Assembly: GCA_012270135.1 (NCBI GenBank) | Contig: JAAXIW010000253.1 | Location: forward strand, 1 to 10,999 | Source: Brevundimonas sp. | GTDB lineage: Bacteria > Pseudomonadota > Alphaproteobacteria > Caulobacterales > Caulobacteraceae | Direction of reading: 5' to 3' | Length of the DNA: 10,999 bases | Shown: positions 1 through 7,644 of the stretch, piece after piece | How positions within the stretch are numbered: position 1 is the stretch's first letter | Layout: every line of letters starts with the position of its first letter | Made by a program: the position numbers and the translations under genes | Notes under the pieces: generated by a model | Database searches by the model: none | What the model saw: only the letters and a program-made list of their open reading frames with translations | Told to the model about the DNA's origin: nothing

Positions 1-1
1 G

Positions 2-115
2 ATCACGCCGGTGCCGGGCGGCGTCGGCCCGATGCCCATCGCCTGCCTGCTGGCCAACACCTATACGGCGGCCTGCCGGGCGGCGGGCGTCGAGCCCGAC
101 TCGCTCGCCGCTTGA
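2..115 (+). CDS. folD: FolD C-terminal fragment (methylenetetrahydrofolate dehydrogenase/cyclohydrolase), 5' end outside window
   Basis: The window opens inside a reading frame whose last 37 codons are visible before a TGA at 113-115. The first residues read ITPVPGGVGPMPIACLL, which is the conserved C-terminal signature of FolD (PGGVGPM followed by a hydrophobic helix). FolD is a cytosolic bifunctional enzyme that interconverts 5,10-methylene-, 5,10-methenyl- and 10-formyl-tetrahydrofolate using NADP, supplying one-carbon units. The usual motif has Thr after PM; here it is Pro, a mild variation. The rest of the protein lies upstream and cannot be judged. The next gene on the same strand starts 60 bp downstream with its own ribosome binding site. 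I see no clear terminator in between, so read-through transcription into the lemA operon is possible. Confidence 0.9.
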   Translation: MTPVPGGVGPMPIACLLANTYTAACRAAGVEPDSLAA

Positions 116-175
116 ACGGCGACGCCTAACCTCCGATAGTCGCCTCCACGGGCCTCACCCGGTCAGGAGACGACG

Positions 176-843
176 ATGCATCCCTTCAGCTCCCGGACAG
201 CGGCCATCGCCGCCGTGGCGATCCTGGCGCCGGCGGTAGCCGGCTGCGGCATCAACGCCATCCCGACCAAGGAAGAAGCCGCGAAGGCGCGCTGGGCCGA
301 TGTGCAGTCGGCCTATCAAAGGCGCGCCGACCTCGTGCCGCAGCTGGTGGCTACGGTGCAGGGCGCGGCGATCTCCGAGCGGACCATCCTCACGGAAGTC
401 ATTCAGGCCCGGGCCCAGGCGACCGGCGTAACGGTGACGCCGGAGACGCTGAACGATCCGGGGGCCATGCAACGCTATGAAGCCGCGCAGGGCCAGCTGA
501 GCCAGGCCCTGTCCCGGCTGATGCTGGTGGTCGAGCGCTATCCCGAGGTGAAGTCGAACCAGAATTTCCTCGTGCTGCAGACCCAGCTGGAGGGGACCGA
601 AAACCGCATCAATGTCGCGCGGATCGACTACAACGAGGCGGTGCGGGACTATAACACCTCGCTGCGGACCTTCCCGACGGTGATCTGGGCCAACACGATC
701 CATGGCGGGTCGGAGCCGATGCAGCCGTTCCAGGGCACGGAGGCGGCGCAGAGCGCGCCCACGGTGAATTTCGACGGACTCAATCCGGCCCGGCCCGGCG
801 GAACGGCGGCGCCGACGACGCCAGGCGCGGCTCCGCCGGCGCA

Positions 844-847
<4 letters not shown>
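176..847 (+). CDS. lemA: LemA family lipoprotein
   Basis: This 223-residue protein begins with a lipoprotein signal: a hydrophobic stretch at residues 8-22 followed by a lipobox ending in Cys24 (AVAGC). It should therefore be lipid-anchored on the outside of the inner membrane or on the outer membrane. Residues about 30-175 match the LemA family, including GCGINAIPTKEEAAKARWADVQ-type sequence and the RADLVPQLVATVQG motif near residue 50. LemA proteins are mostly helical and their biochemical role is not settled. In many bacteria they are encoded beside TPM-domain proteins, as here. Residues about 176-223 are a low-complexity Ala/Pro/Gly/Thr tail. The start is supported by AGGAG at 165-169, six bases before the ATG. 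The TGA stop overlaps the GTG start of the next gene (GTGA at 844-847), which implies translational coupling within a lemA-TPM-TPM operon. Confidence 0.9.
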
Positions 848-1670
<823 letters not shown>

Positions 1671-1677
<7 letters not shown>

Positions 1678-2363
1678 GATCTCTCACGACCGAGTCCTAC
1701 GACAGGATCGCGGCGGCCATCGCGGCGGCCGAAGCCCGCACCTCCGGCGAAATCTTCTGCGTCCTGGCGCGGCGGGTGTCGTCCTACCGGGACGTCTCGC
1801 TGGGCTGGGCCGCAGCGGCGGCGCTGATCCTGCCGCTCGGCCTGATCCCGCTGGGCTTCGAGGCCGCCTGGATTCCGGGCTTCGCCGACAGCTGGGAGGC
1901 GGCCCATCTGGCGGCGCAAGAGGTCTCGACCGGGCAGGCGCTGGGCGCCTACGCCGTCATCCAGGCGGTGGTGTTCCTGACCGTCTATCTGATCACCCGC
2001 CTGCCGATGGTGACCCGCCGGGTCACGCCCCGGGCCGTCCGGCGGGCGCGGACGCGGAACGCCGCCGTCCAGCAGTTTCTGGCGCACGGGCTGCACGTCA
2101 CAGAGGCGCGGACCGGGGTGCTGATCTTCGCGGCCTTCGCGGACCATCAGGTGGAGATCGTCGCCGACGAAGGCATTCACGCCAAGGTCGATCAAGGCGT
2201 CTGGGGCGACGCCGCCGAGGCGCTGGCCGGGGGACTGAAGCGAGGCGATCCGGCGGCGGGATTCGAGGCGGCGGTCGGGCTGTGCGGCGAGGAGCAGGAG
2301 GGCCATTTCTCGCCCAGTCCGTCGAACCCGAACGAGGTCGCCGACCGGCTGGGCGTGAGCTGA
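1671..2363 (+). CDS. Membrane protein with a split TPM domain (COG3762-like)
   Basis: I place the start at ATG 1671, giving 230 residues (MVRSLTTESYD...). The frame is open further upstream, but only through an Arg-rich shadow of the Gly repeat in the preceding gene. ATG 1671 overlaps that gene by 7 bp. GGAGG directly abuts it (1666-1670), which is too close for ideal spacing; the GTG at 1674 is an alternative with slightly better spacing. The TPM domain appears in two parts. Residues about 11-42 contain TSGEIFCVLARRVSSYRD, and residues about 136-203 contain VTEARTGVLIFAAFADHQVEIVADEGI. Between them lies a hairpin of two membrane helices (about 44-63 and 91-111) and an Arg-rich stretch (116-129). 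This arrangement is typical of the COG3762 membrane TPM proteins found beside LemA and YgcG-like genes. It is probably the third member of the same envelope operon. Its molecular function is unknown. Confidence 0.85.
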
Positions 2364-2385
2364 GGCGCGGCGGGAACGGGCCGCC

Positions 2386-2426
2386 GGGGGTCGCATTCCT
2401 TATGGAAATGGCCTAGCCCGACCCCC
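2386..2426. promoter_or_regulatory. Inverted repeat / nested hairpin between the TPM operon and the EEP gene
   Basis: GGGGGTCG at 2386-2393 is perfectly complementary to CGACCCCC at 2419-2426. Inside it, CATTCC (2394-2399) can pair with GGAAATG (2404-2410) around a TTAT loop with one bulged A. This leaves an 8-base bulge at 2411-2418 on the 3' side. The structure begins 23 bases after the TPM stop and ends 30 bases before the EEP start. No T-run follows, so it is not a canonical intrinsic terminator. It could mark the end of the upstream operon or be a leader structure for the EEP mRNA. Confidence 0.45.
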
Positions 2427-2456
2427 ACAGAGCGCTTCGGCCTTCCCCAGGATTTC

Positions 2457-3191
2457 ATGCCCCGCCTGCTGACCTACAATGTCCACCGCTGCGTCGGCGT
2501 CGACCGCCGGCTGGATGTCGGGCGGATCGCGGACGTCATCGCCGAGCATGAGCCGGACATTGTCTGCCTGCAGGAGCTGGATGTCGGCCGCGCCCGGACC
2601 GGCATGGTCGATCAGGCCAGCGCCATCGCCGAGCGGTTGGCCATGAGCTTCCATTTCCACGCGGCCATGACGGTCGAGACGGAAGAATACGGCGATGCGA
2701 TCCTGACCCTTCGGCCGGAGCGGCTGGTCAAGTCGGGGCCGCTGCCGACCATCCGCGGCATACCGGGGCTGGAGCCGCGCGGCGCATTGTGGGCCGCGAT
2801 CGACTTCGACGGCGTCACCCTGAACGTCATCAACACCCATCTGGGCCTGGTGCCGCGCGAGCAGAGGCTGCAGGCGGCGGCCCTGCTCGGCGAGGGCTGG
2901 CTGGGGCATCCGTCGTGCGTGGGCCCTACGCTGCTGACCGGCGACTTCAACGCCACCTCGATCACCCGGCCCTATCAGGCCCTGACCCGCAGGCTGTCGG
3001 ACTGCCAGCGGGAACTCGGCCTGAAGCCGTCGGTGAAGACCTTTCCGTCCAGCTTCCCGGCCATCCGCATCGACCACTGCTTCACCAGCCCGGAGCTGGT
3101 CGTGAGCGGGGTGACGGCGCCCTTCTCTCCCCTCGCCCGCATGGCGTCGGATCACCTGCCCCTGGTGGTCGACTTCGAGTTCAGGGCCTGA
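2457..3191 (+). CDS. Endonuclease/exonuclease/phosphatase (EEP) family protein
   Basis: This 244-residue protein is a compact, complete EEP domain without signal peptide or membrane segments, so it should be cytosolic. The family's metal-binding and catalytic motifs appear in order: TYNVH (Asn8), LQELD (Glu40), YGDAIL (78-83, where many members have GN), INTHLG (His128), TGDFN (Asp163, Asn165), IDH (Asp206, His207) and SDHLPL (Asp232, His233). The family includes Mg-dependent nucleases, inositol-phosphate phosphatases and sphingomyelinase-like phosphodiesterases, and sequence alone does not choose between them. The context is informative. EEP genes of this type are often paired with phospholipase D/cardiolipin synthase-like genes (ybhP beside clsB in E. 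coli), and such a gene lies directly adjacent here, though convergent. That makes a lipid or phosphodiester substrate plausible. AGGA at 2449-2452 supports the ATG. The stop codon lies inside an 11-bp overlap with the convergent gene. Confidence 0.88.
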   Translation: MPRLLTYNVHRCVGVDRRLDVGRIADVIAEHEPDIVCLQELDVGRARTGMVDQASAIAERLAMSFHFHAAMTVETEEYGDAILTLRPERLVKSGPLPTIRGIPGLEPRGALWAAIDFDGVTLNVINTHLGLVPREQRLQAAALLGEGWLGHPSCVGPTLLTGDFNATSITRPYQALTRRLSDCQRELGLKPSVKTFPSSFPAIRIDHCFTSPELVVSGVTAPFSPLARMASDHLPLVVDFEFRA

Positions 3192-4671
3192 TCAGCGGCT
3201 GGCGCTCCCGGTGCGAGGGACTGCGGCGCTTCCAGGGGCGGAAGGCGTCAGAGGGCGACCTCGGATCGCCCAGCTGAAACTCCGCAATGAATTGTTCGAT
3301 GCGCGAGGGCGGGTCCGCCCCCAATGTCTGCATCCGGCCGGTGTCGAAACGCTGGATGGCCTCGCCGACGGATCCCATCAGGGCCTCGGCCGCCGCGAAT
3401 TCCTCGGCGCTCTCGCCGATCCAGTGTCCGATGGTGCGGTGGCGGAACTGGCGAATGGCCGCCCTGCCCGCCTCCGTCCCAGGCGCCGCCGCCACGTCGC
3501 ATTCCGTATCGAAGCCGAAGGACCGGTTGTTCAGGTTGGTCGAGCCGATGCGCAGAATCTCGTCGTCGTAGATCGAGACCTTGGCGTGGACGATGATGCG
3601 CTCGCCGCCCCGGGTGTACGGCGCAAAGGCGAAGAAGCGGTTGTTGCTGTCCGCCTGCTCGAGCCGAAACAGGACCTCGGAACGGGCCGTGTCCATAGTG
3701 ATCTGGTCGAACCAGCTGGGGCTGGCGCCGGTGGAGACCAGCACGACCTCAGGGCTGTCCGGCTCGGCCAGCCGCTCGGCCAGGGCGGCGGCGATCCTGG
3801 GCGAGGTGAAATACTGGTTCTCCATGTAGATCAGCCGCTTCGCCCGACGGATCGCCTCCAGATGAAGGGTTTCGTTCTCGCGCACCTCGGAGCGCCCCCC
3901 GCCGCCCGGCTCGGTCCGGGCGATTCCGACCGGCGTGTCGAGCAGGTCCGGCACGACGCCATCGGGCCAGGGATCGCTGACGACGTCCTCGGCCACGGTC
4001 CGTTCCGAGGTCGCCCGGTACCAGCGCTCGCGCGCCAGGTCGCCGAGGGCGCGCGCGGCCGGTCCGTCCATCACGGACATGACCTCGTGCCGCGGCGACG
4101 GGATCAGGCCCGAGGGCAGGCAGCGGCGCGGATCGCCGTCCAGATGCTCGCTCGAGTCCCAGCGGTCCGTGGAGATGTCGCCGCCCCCGCAGAAGGCCAC
4201 GGCGTCGTCGATGACGACCACCTTTTGATGGTGGCAGGCGCCGAATGGACCGGGGCGGTCGAGACGAAGTTCGACCATCCGCTTGCGGAACCAGCGCTGG
4301 GCGCGGTGCGGGAAAAAGCCCTGGGAGGCGGCGATGACCAGCGGAGACTTCCAGATCAGCAGCCGGACGTCGAGGTCGGGCCGCGCCTTGACCAGCATGC
4401 GCAGCTGGTGGCCGATCTGGGCCTGATGATCGTCGGGCCAGGTTTCCGGGTCCAGACGGGTGCGCGGATCGAACTGCCAGCCGAGGACCACAATCGACCG
4501 CTGCGCCTTGGCGAGGGCGGATCGCAGCGCTTCGAAATAGGCGGCGTTCTCCATCAGCACGGCGAAGCGGCCGGCGGTTTCGACCCGCCAGCAGTTTCGA
4601 CCGGGCGTCAGCCAGGCATCGTCCGTTTCGTTCGCCGAAGGGCTCATGTACGCAGCCTGACCGATTCGCAT
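3181..4671 (-). CDS. Phospholipase D superfamily protein (cardiolipin synthase / PLD-like)
   Basis: This protein of up to 496 residues has two complete HKD motifs: His148-Gln-Lys150 with Asp155 (HHQKVVVIDD) and His362-Ala-Lys364 with Asp369 (HAKVSIYDD). The second is followed by GSTNLNNRSFGFDTE. Paired HKD motifs form one active site that makes a phosphohistidine intermediate and hydrolyses or transfers phosphatidyl groups. The N-terminal part (CWRVETAGRFAVLMENAAYFEAL, then SIVVLGWQFDPRTRL, residues 27-73) resembles the PLD half of bacterial proteins that carry a C-terminal VTT/DedA membrane domain. That domain is absent here, and I see no membrane helix. Hydrolase and synthase activity cannot be separated from sequence. 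No good ribosome binding site precedes ATG 4671; the ATG at 4647 (MSPSANE, 488 residues) has a weak GGTCAGG upstream and may be the true start. The gene is convergent with, and overlaps, the EEP gene. Confidence 0.87.
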   Translation of the reverse strand: MRIGQAAYMSPSANETDDAWLTPGRNCWRVETAGRFAVLMENAAYFEALRSALAKAQRSIVVLGWQFDPRTRLDPETWPDDHQAQIGHQLRMLVKARPDLDVRLLIWKSPLVIAASQGFFPHRAQRWFRKRMVELRLDRPGPFGACHHQKVVVIDDAVAFCGGGDISTDRWDSSEHLDGDPRRCLPSGLIPSPRHEVMSVMDGPAARALGDLARERWYRATSERTVAEDVVSDPWPDGVVPDLLDTPVGIARTEPGGGGRSEVRENETLHLEAIRRAKRLIYMENQYFTSPRIAAALAERLAEPDSPEVVLVSTGASPSWFDQITMDTARSEVLFRLEQADSNNRFFAFAPYTRGGERIIVHAKVSIYDDEILRIGSTNLNNRSFGFDTECDVAAAPGTEAGRAAIRQFRHRTIGHWIGESAEEFAAAEALMGSVGEAIQRFDTGRMQTLGADPPSRIEQFIAEFQLGDPRSPSDAFRPWKRRSPSHRERQPLIRP

Positions 4672-4762
4672 GACGGCGGCATGCGCCCAAGCTTTACAGG
4701 ACGTTTGGCCGGCGGTTCCGTTCCACGCGCGGCCCGCTTTGATCGCGGCGCCCGCCGCTGGA

Positions 4763-4793
4763 TTGCCCGAACGCGGTTTTCAGGGCATATAAC
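4763..4793 (+). promoter_or_regulatory. Possible promoter for the small membrane protein gene
   Basis: In the 151-bp gap between the divergent PLD gene and the small membrane protein gene, TTGCCC (4763-4768) lies upstream of GCATATAAC (4785-4793). Read as -35 TTGCCC with -10 GCATAT the spacer is 16 bp; with TATAAC it is 19 bp. It is the only AT-leaning patch in this gap and sits about 30 bases before the start codon. It is a weak consensus match and a tentative call. Confidence 0.3.
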
Positions 4794-4822
4794 GGCCTTC
4801 ATCTGGACGGGGGAGGTCGGCG

Positions 4823-5008
4823 ATGCAGGCGCTGATCGAAATGATCATCGGCTTCTTCGCCCTGCTGGCCGCAGCGGCCCTGTCGCAGTTCGGCCTCCAG
4901 GTGGACGCCCCCAAGAAGTCGGAACGCGAAATTCACCGGGTCCAGGACTGTGGCGACGCGCCCGCCCACAGCGTCATCGTCGCGTCCGGCCGCAGCCGCG
5001 ACTGCTGA
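4823..5008 (+). CDS. Small single-span membrane protein, 61 residues, function unknown
   Basis: I do not recognise the family. The protein has a clear hydrophobic helix at residues about 5-26 (IEMIIGFFALLAAAALSQFG). A polar tail follows, with a basic/acidic patch (KKSEREIHR, 31-39) and two cysteines (Cys43 and the C-terminal Cys61). The gene is supported by a strong ribosome binding site: GGGGGAGG ends six bases before the ATG. The downstream frame is also GC-rich at third positions. A single N-terminal span with a short basic tail suggests an inner-membrane protein with the tail on the cytoplasmic side, but the orientation is uncertain. It lies on the same strand as the TipN-like gene, 117 bp upstream, and diverges from the PLD gene. 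Whether it shares a transcript with tipN cannot be seen. Confidence 0.7.
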   Translation: MQALIEMIIGFFALLAAAALSQFGLQVDAPKKSEREIHRVQDCGDAPAHSVIVASGRSRDC

Positions 5009-5075
5009 GCCCCGCCGCCGGATTCGTCCGTGCTCGCCTTTGCGCGCCGCGAATGAGCGGCTAGGGTTCCGACGG

Positions 5076-5098
5076 GTCGCGCGCCCCGGCTGCGCGAC
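5076..5098. promoter_or_regulatory. Inverted repeat upstream of the TipN-like gene
   Basis: GTCGCGC at 5076-5082 pairs perfectly with GCGCGAC at 5092-5098 around a 9-base loop. It sits 27 bp upstream of the assigned tipN start and is the only notable structure in the 117-bp gap. No T-run follows, so it is not an obvious terminator. In DNA of this GC content a 7-bp stem can arise by chance. Confidence 0.3.
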
Positions 5099-5125
5099 GT
5101 CGCATCCTGACGAGATCCCCGCCTT

Positions 5126-7642
5126 ATGAAGTCGCCCCGCCAACGGCCGCCGCTGAACCTGACCGACCCCGATCCGGAGGTCGCCGCCATGGCCGAACCC
5201 GAGGCCGGCGGCGAGCCGGAAGCCGAAGCCCGGCCGGAGACCGAACGGCCGATGTCGGAGCGCCGCCGCCGCCGTCTCGCGGAAGAGCGCCGTCAGGCCG
5301 AGGAGAAGGCCGCGGAGGCGGCCCGGCTGGAGGAGGCGGCGCAGGCCCCGGCCGCCGCCCCGGAACTGAGCGAATCCGCCGACGCCCCGCCGGTGGCCTG
5401 GGAGCCGCCGCCGCCGCCCGCCATGGCGCGGCGGCAGGCCGAGTCCGCTCCATCAGGACGTCACGCCTATCTGATCGCCGGGATCGCGGCCGCCCTGTGG
5501 ATCGGCGGCGTCGCGGCCTGGCTCGCCTATGAGGTCGGATCCGGCGCCGCCGAACTGGAGCCGCTGCGGATCGCCGTCTACGCCCTGATCGCCCTCGCCC
5601 CCGCCGGTCTCGCCATCATGATGGCCCACGCCGTGCGACAGGGCGCCGGCCTCGCCGCCGAGACCCGGCGGGCCCGCGGCCTGTCCGAAGCGCTGATCGC
5701 GCCGACCGCCCTGGCCGCCCAGCAGACCGGCGAGGTGCTGCAGACGTTGCGCAACGACATCGATCAGGCCTCGCTGGCCGCGGAACGCGCGCGCCACGAC
5801 ATGACCCTGCTGCGCGAGGCCCTGGCGCAGGAGACGGTCCGGCTCAACGAGGCCGCCGAGACGGCGGGCCGGACGGCGCGCCGGCTGGCCGAGCAGCTGG
5901 GGCAGGAACGCGACCAGATGCAGACGCTCGGCGTCCAGCTGGACAGCCAGGCGGCCGGCGTAATCGACGCGGTCGAGCGCCAGTCGCGCATGGTGGTGGA
6001 CGCCTCCGACCTGGCCCAGACCCAGCTGCGCGAGGCCGAAGCGGCCCTGGCCGCCCGCGCCGCCGATCTGGCCGCCGCCGCCGGCGAGGCGCAGGACGCC
6101 GCCCGCGTGGCCGCCGACGATCTGGCCCGTCAGACGCTGCGGCTGGAGAACGCCGGCTCGGGCGTCGCCGAGCAGATCCAGTCGGTCGAGGAAGGGCTGG
6201 GCCAGCAGCGGGCCGCCCTGGTCACGGCCGCCTACGCCCTGCGCACCGATCAGGAGGACTTTTCCGCCCAGGTGGAGAGCCAGCGGGCCCAGCTGACCGA
6301 ACAGCTGTCCGCCACCCGCGCCGTCACCGACGAATTGGGCCAGACCTCGGTTCGCACCACCGAGAGCATCAAGGATCTGGTGGAAGCCGCCACCGACCAG
6401 TTTCGGGCCCTGGTCGAGATGTCCCAGCGCGAGGCCGACGGTTTCGACGGCGCGACCAAGCTGGCGCTCGACAAGTTCGAGGCGCTGGCCGCCGAGGCGC
6501 GCGACGCCCTGGGCGAGGAGACCCGACGGGCGCTGGCGGCCCTGCAGGCCACCGCCGAGGACTCGCGACTGGCCGCCCAGGACGCCGCCGAACAGGCGCA
6601 GATCCGGGCCGACCGGCTCGGCGAGGCCCTGTTCGAGGCGGCGCAGAAGGCGGATCAGGCCGCCGACGCCCGCGTCGACAGCGCCCGCCGCATCGTGACG
6701 GAGACCAGCGATCTGGTCGACGAGGCCGGTCAGCGCGCCATCGACCAGCTCGAGGCCACCGTCGAACGCATGAACACGGCCCTCGCACGGGTCGAAGAGG
6801 CGATGGGAGAGCTGGACGAGCGCGCCGCGCGCCTGCCCGAGGAGGCCCAGAAGCGGGTCGACGCCGTGCGGGCGACGGTCGAGGAGGGCCTCGCCGCCCT
6901 GTCCGCCGCCTCGCAGAAGGCCGCCGCCGACACCGAGGCGCTGGACGCCGGCTTCCAGGAGCGGGTGCGGCGCAACTACGACATGCTGACCGAGGCGGTG
7001 CGGCTGATGGGGGTGGTGTCCGGCGACAGCCAGACCACACGCCGCCGCGAGTCCGCCGCGCCCGCGCCGGTCGCTGAGGCGGAGGCGCCGGCGCGGACCC
7101 GGCCGGAACGGGCGGAAGAGCCTCGCGGCTTCGGCCTGCGCGGCCGGCTCAAGCTTGAACCGATGCCGGGCGCCGCTGTCCAGAACCAGCCCGAGAAGGA
7201 CCGGCTCGGCTGGAGCGATCTGGTCGACGAGGGCCCCGGCGAGGCGCCGCTGGACCTCGACACCCCGATCATGCCCGCCGCCGACGGCGAGGCGCTGGGC
7301 GAGCGGATCACGGCCGCCATCCGGCGGATGGGCGTCGATCCCAACGCGCTTCTGCCCCGCTCCCGCGTCGAGGAGGCCTCGCAGGCCGTGACCGCCGGAG
7401 ACCCCGACCGGGCCCGCCAGATCGTCCGGCGCGTCGCGCCCGCGGCGGTGCGCAGCGTCTCGCGACGGGTGCTGACCGACCCCGATCTGCGCGCCGACGC
7501 CGAGGCCTATGTGCGGAGCTTTTCGCAGGATCTGTCGACCCGGGCCGAGGCGGGCGACGGTCCCGGGGTGCTGGGACGACTGACGTCGGACGGCGGCCGG
7601 GCGTTCATGCTGCTCGACGCGGCCATCGGCGACCTGTCCTGA
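5126..7642 (+). CDS. tipN: TipN-like polar organiser: two membrane spans and a long coiled coil
   Basis: This 838-residue protein has the architecture of Caulobacter TipN, the birth-scar protein that marks the new pole, helps place the flagellum and acts in ParA-dependent chromosome segregation. Residues 1-110 are a charged, Arg/Glu- and Pro-rich cytoplasmic region with a basic patch (RRRRRLAEERR, 46-56). Two membrane helices follow at about 114-136 and 147-170. Residues about 175-640 are an almost uninterrupted Ala/Glu/Gln/Arg-rich coiled coil. After a disordered linker (about 640-690) comes a C-terminal segment, about 698-838, that looks folded (helical repeats near RARQIVRRVAPAAVRSVSRRV). 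The size is close to TipN's. The call rests on architecture and on the Caulobacterales character of the window, not on an alignment. ATG 5126 has a poor ribosome binding site. The in-frame ATG at 5189 has GGAGG eight bases upstream and would remove 21 residues. The 3' end is 2 bp from the convergent MFS gene. Confidence 0.7.
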   Translation: MKSPRQRPPLNLTDPDPEVAAMAEPEAGGEPEAEARPETERPMSERRRRRLAEERRQAEEKAAEAARLEEAAQAPAAAPELSESADAPPVAWEPPPPPAMARRQAESAPSGRHAYLIAGIAAALWIGGVAAWLAYEVGSGAAELEPLRIAVYALIALAPAGLAIMMAHAVRQGAGLAAETRRARGLSEALIAPTALAAQQTGEVLQTLRNDIDQASLAAERARHDMTLLREALAQETVRLNEAAETAGRTARRLAEQLGQERDQMQTLGVQLDSQAAGVIDAVERQSRMVVDASDLAQTQLREAEAALAARAADLAAAAGEAQDAARVAADDLARQTLRLENAGSGVAEQIQSVEEGLGQQRAALVTAAYALRTDQEDFSAQVESQRAQLTEQLSATRAVTDELGQTSVRTTESIKDLVEAATDQFRALVEMSQREADGFDGATKLALDKFEALAAEARDALGEETRRALAALQATAEDSRLAAQDAAEQAQIRADRLGEALFEAAQKADQAADARVDSARRIVTETSDLVDEAGQRAIDQLEATVERMNTALARVEEAMGELDERAARLPEEAQKRVDAVRATVEEGLAALSAASQKAAADTEALDAGFQERVRRNYDMLTEAVRLMGVVSGDSQTTRRRESAAPAPVAEAEAPARTRPERAEEPRGFGLRGRLKLEPMPGAAVQNQPEKDRLGWSDLVDEGPGEAPLDLDTPIMPAADGEALGERITAAIRRMGVDPNALLPRSRVEEASQAVTAGDPDRARQIVRRVAPAAVRSVSRRVLTDPDLRADAEAYVRSFSQDLSTRAEAGDGPGVLGRLTSDGGRAFMLLDAAIGDLS

Positions 7643-7644
7643 GC

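Noticed and set aside
3211..5064. A 617-codon plus-strand frame opposite the PLD gene
   Set aside because: The PLD gene on the other strand has both HKD motifs; this frame has no domain character and runs through the promoter gap and the small membrane protein gene.
5009..5125. Search for CtrA-type (TTAA-N7-TTAA) or other cell-cycle boxes upstream of the tipN-like gene
   Set aside because: No TTAA half-site is present in this gap; only a GC-rich inverted repeat is visible.
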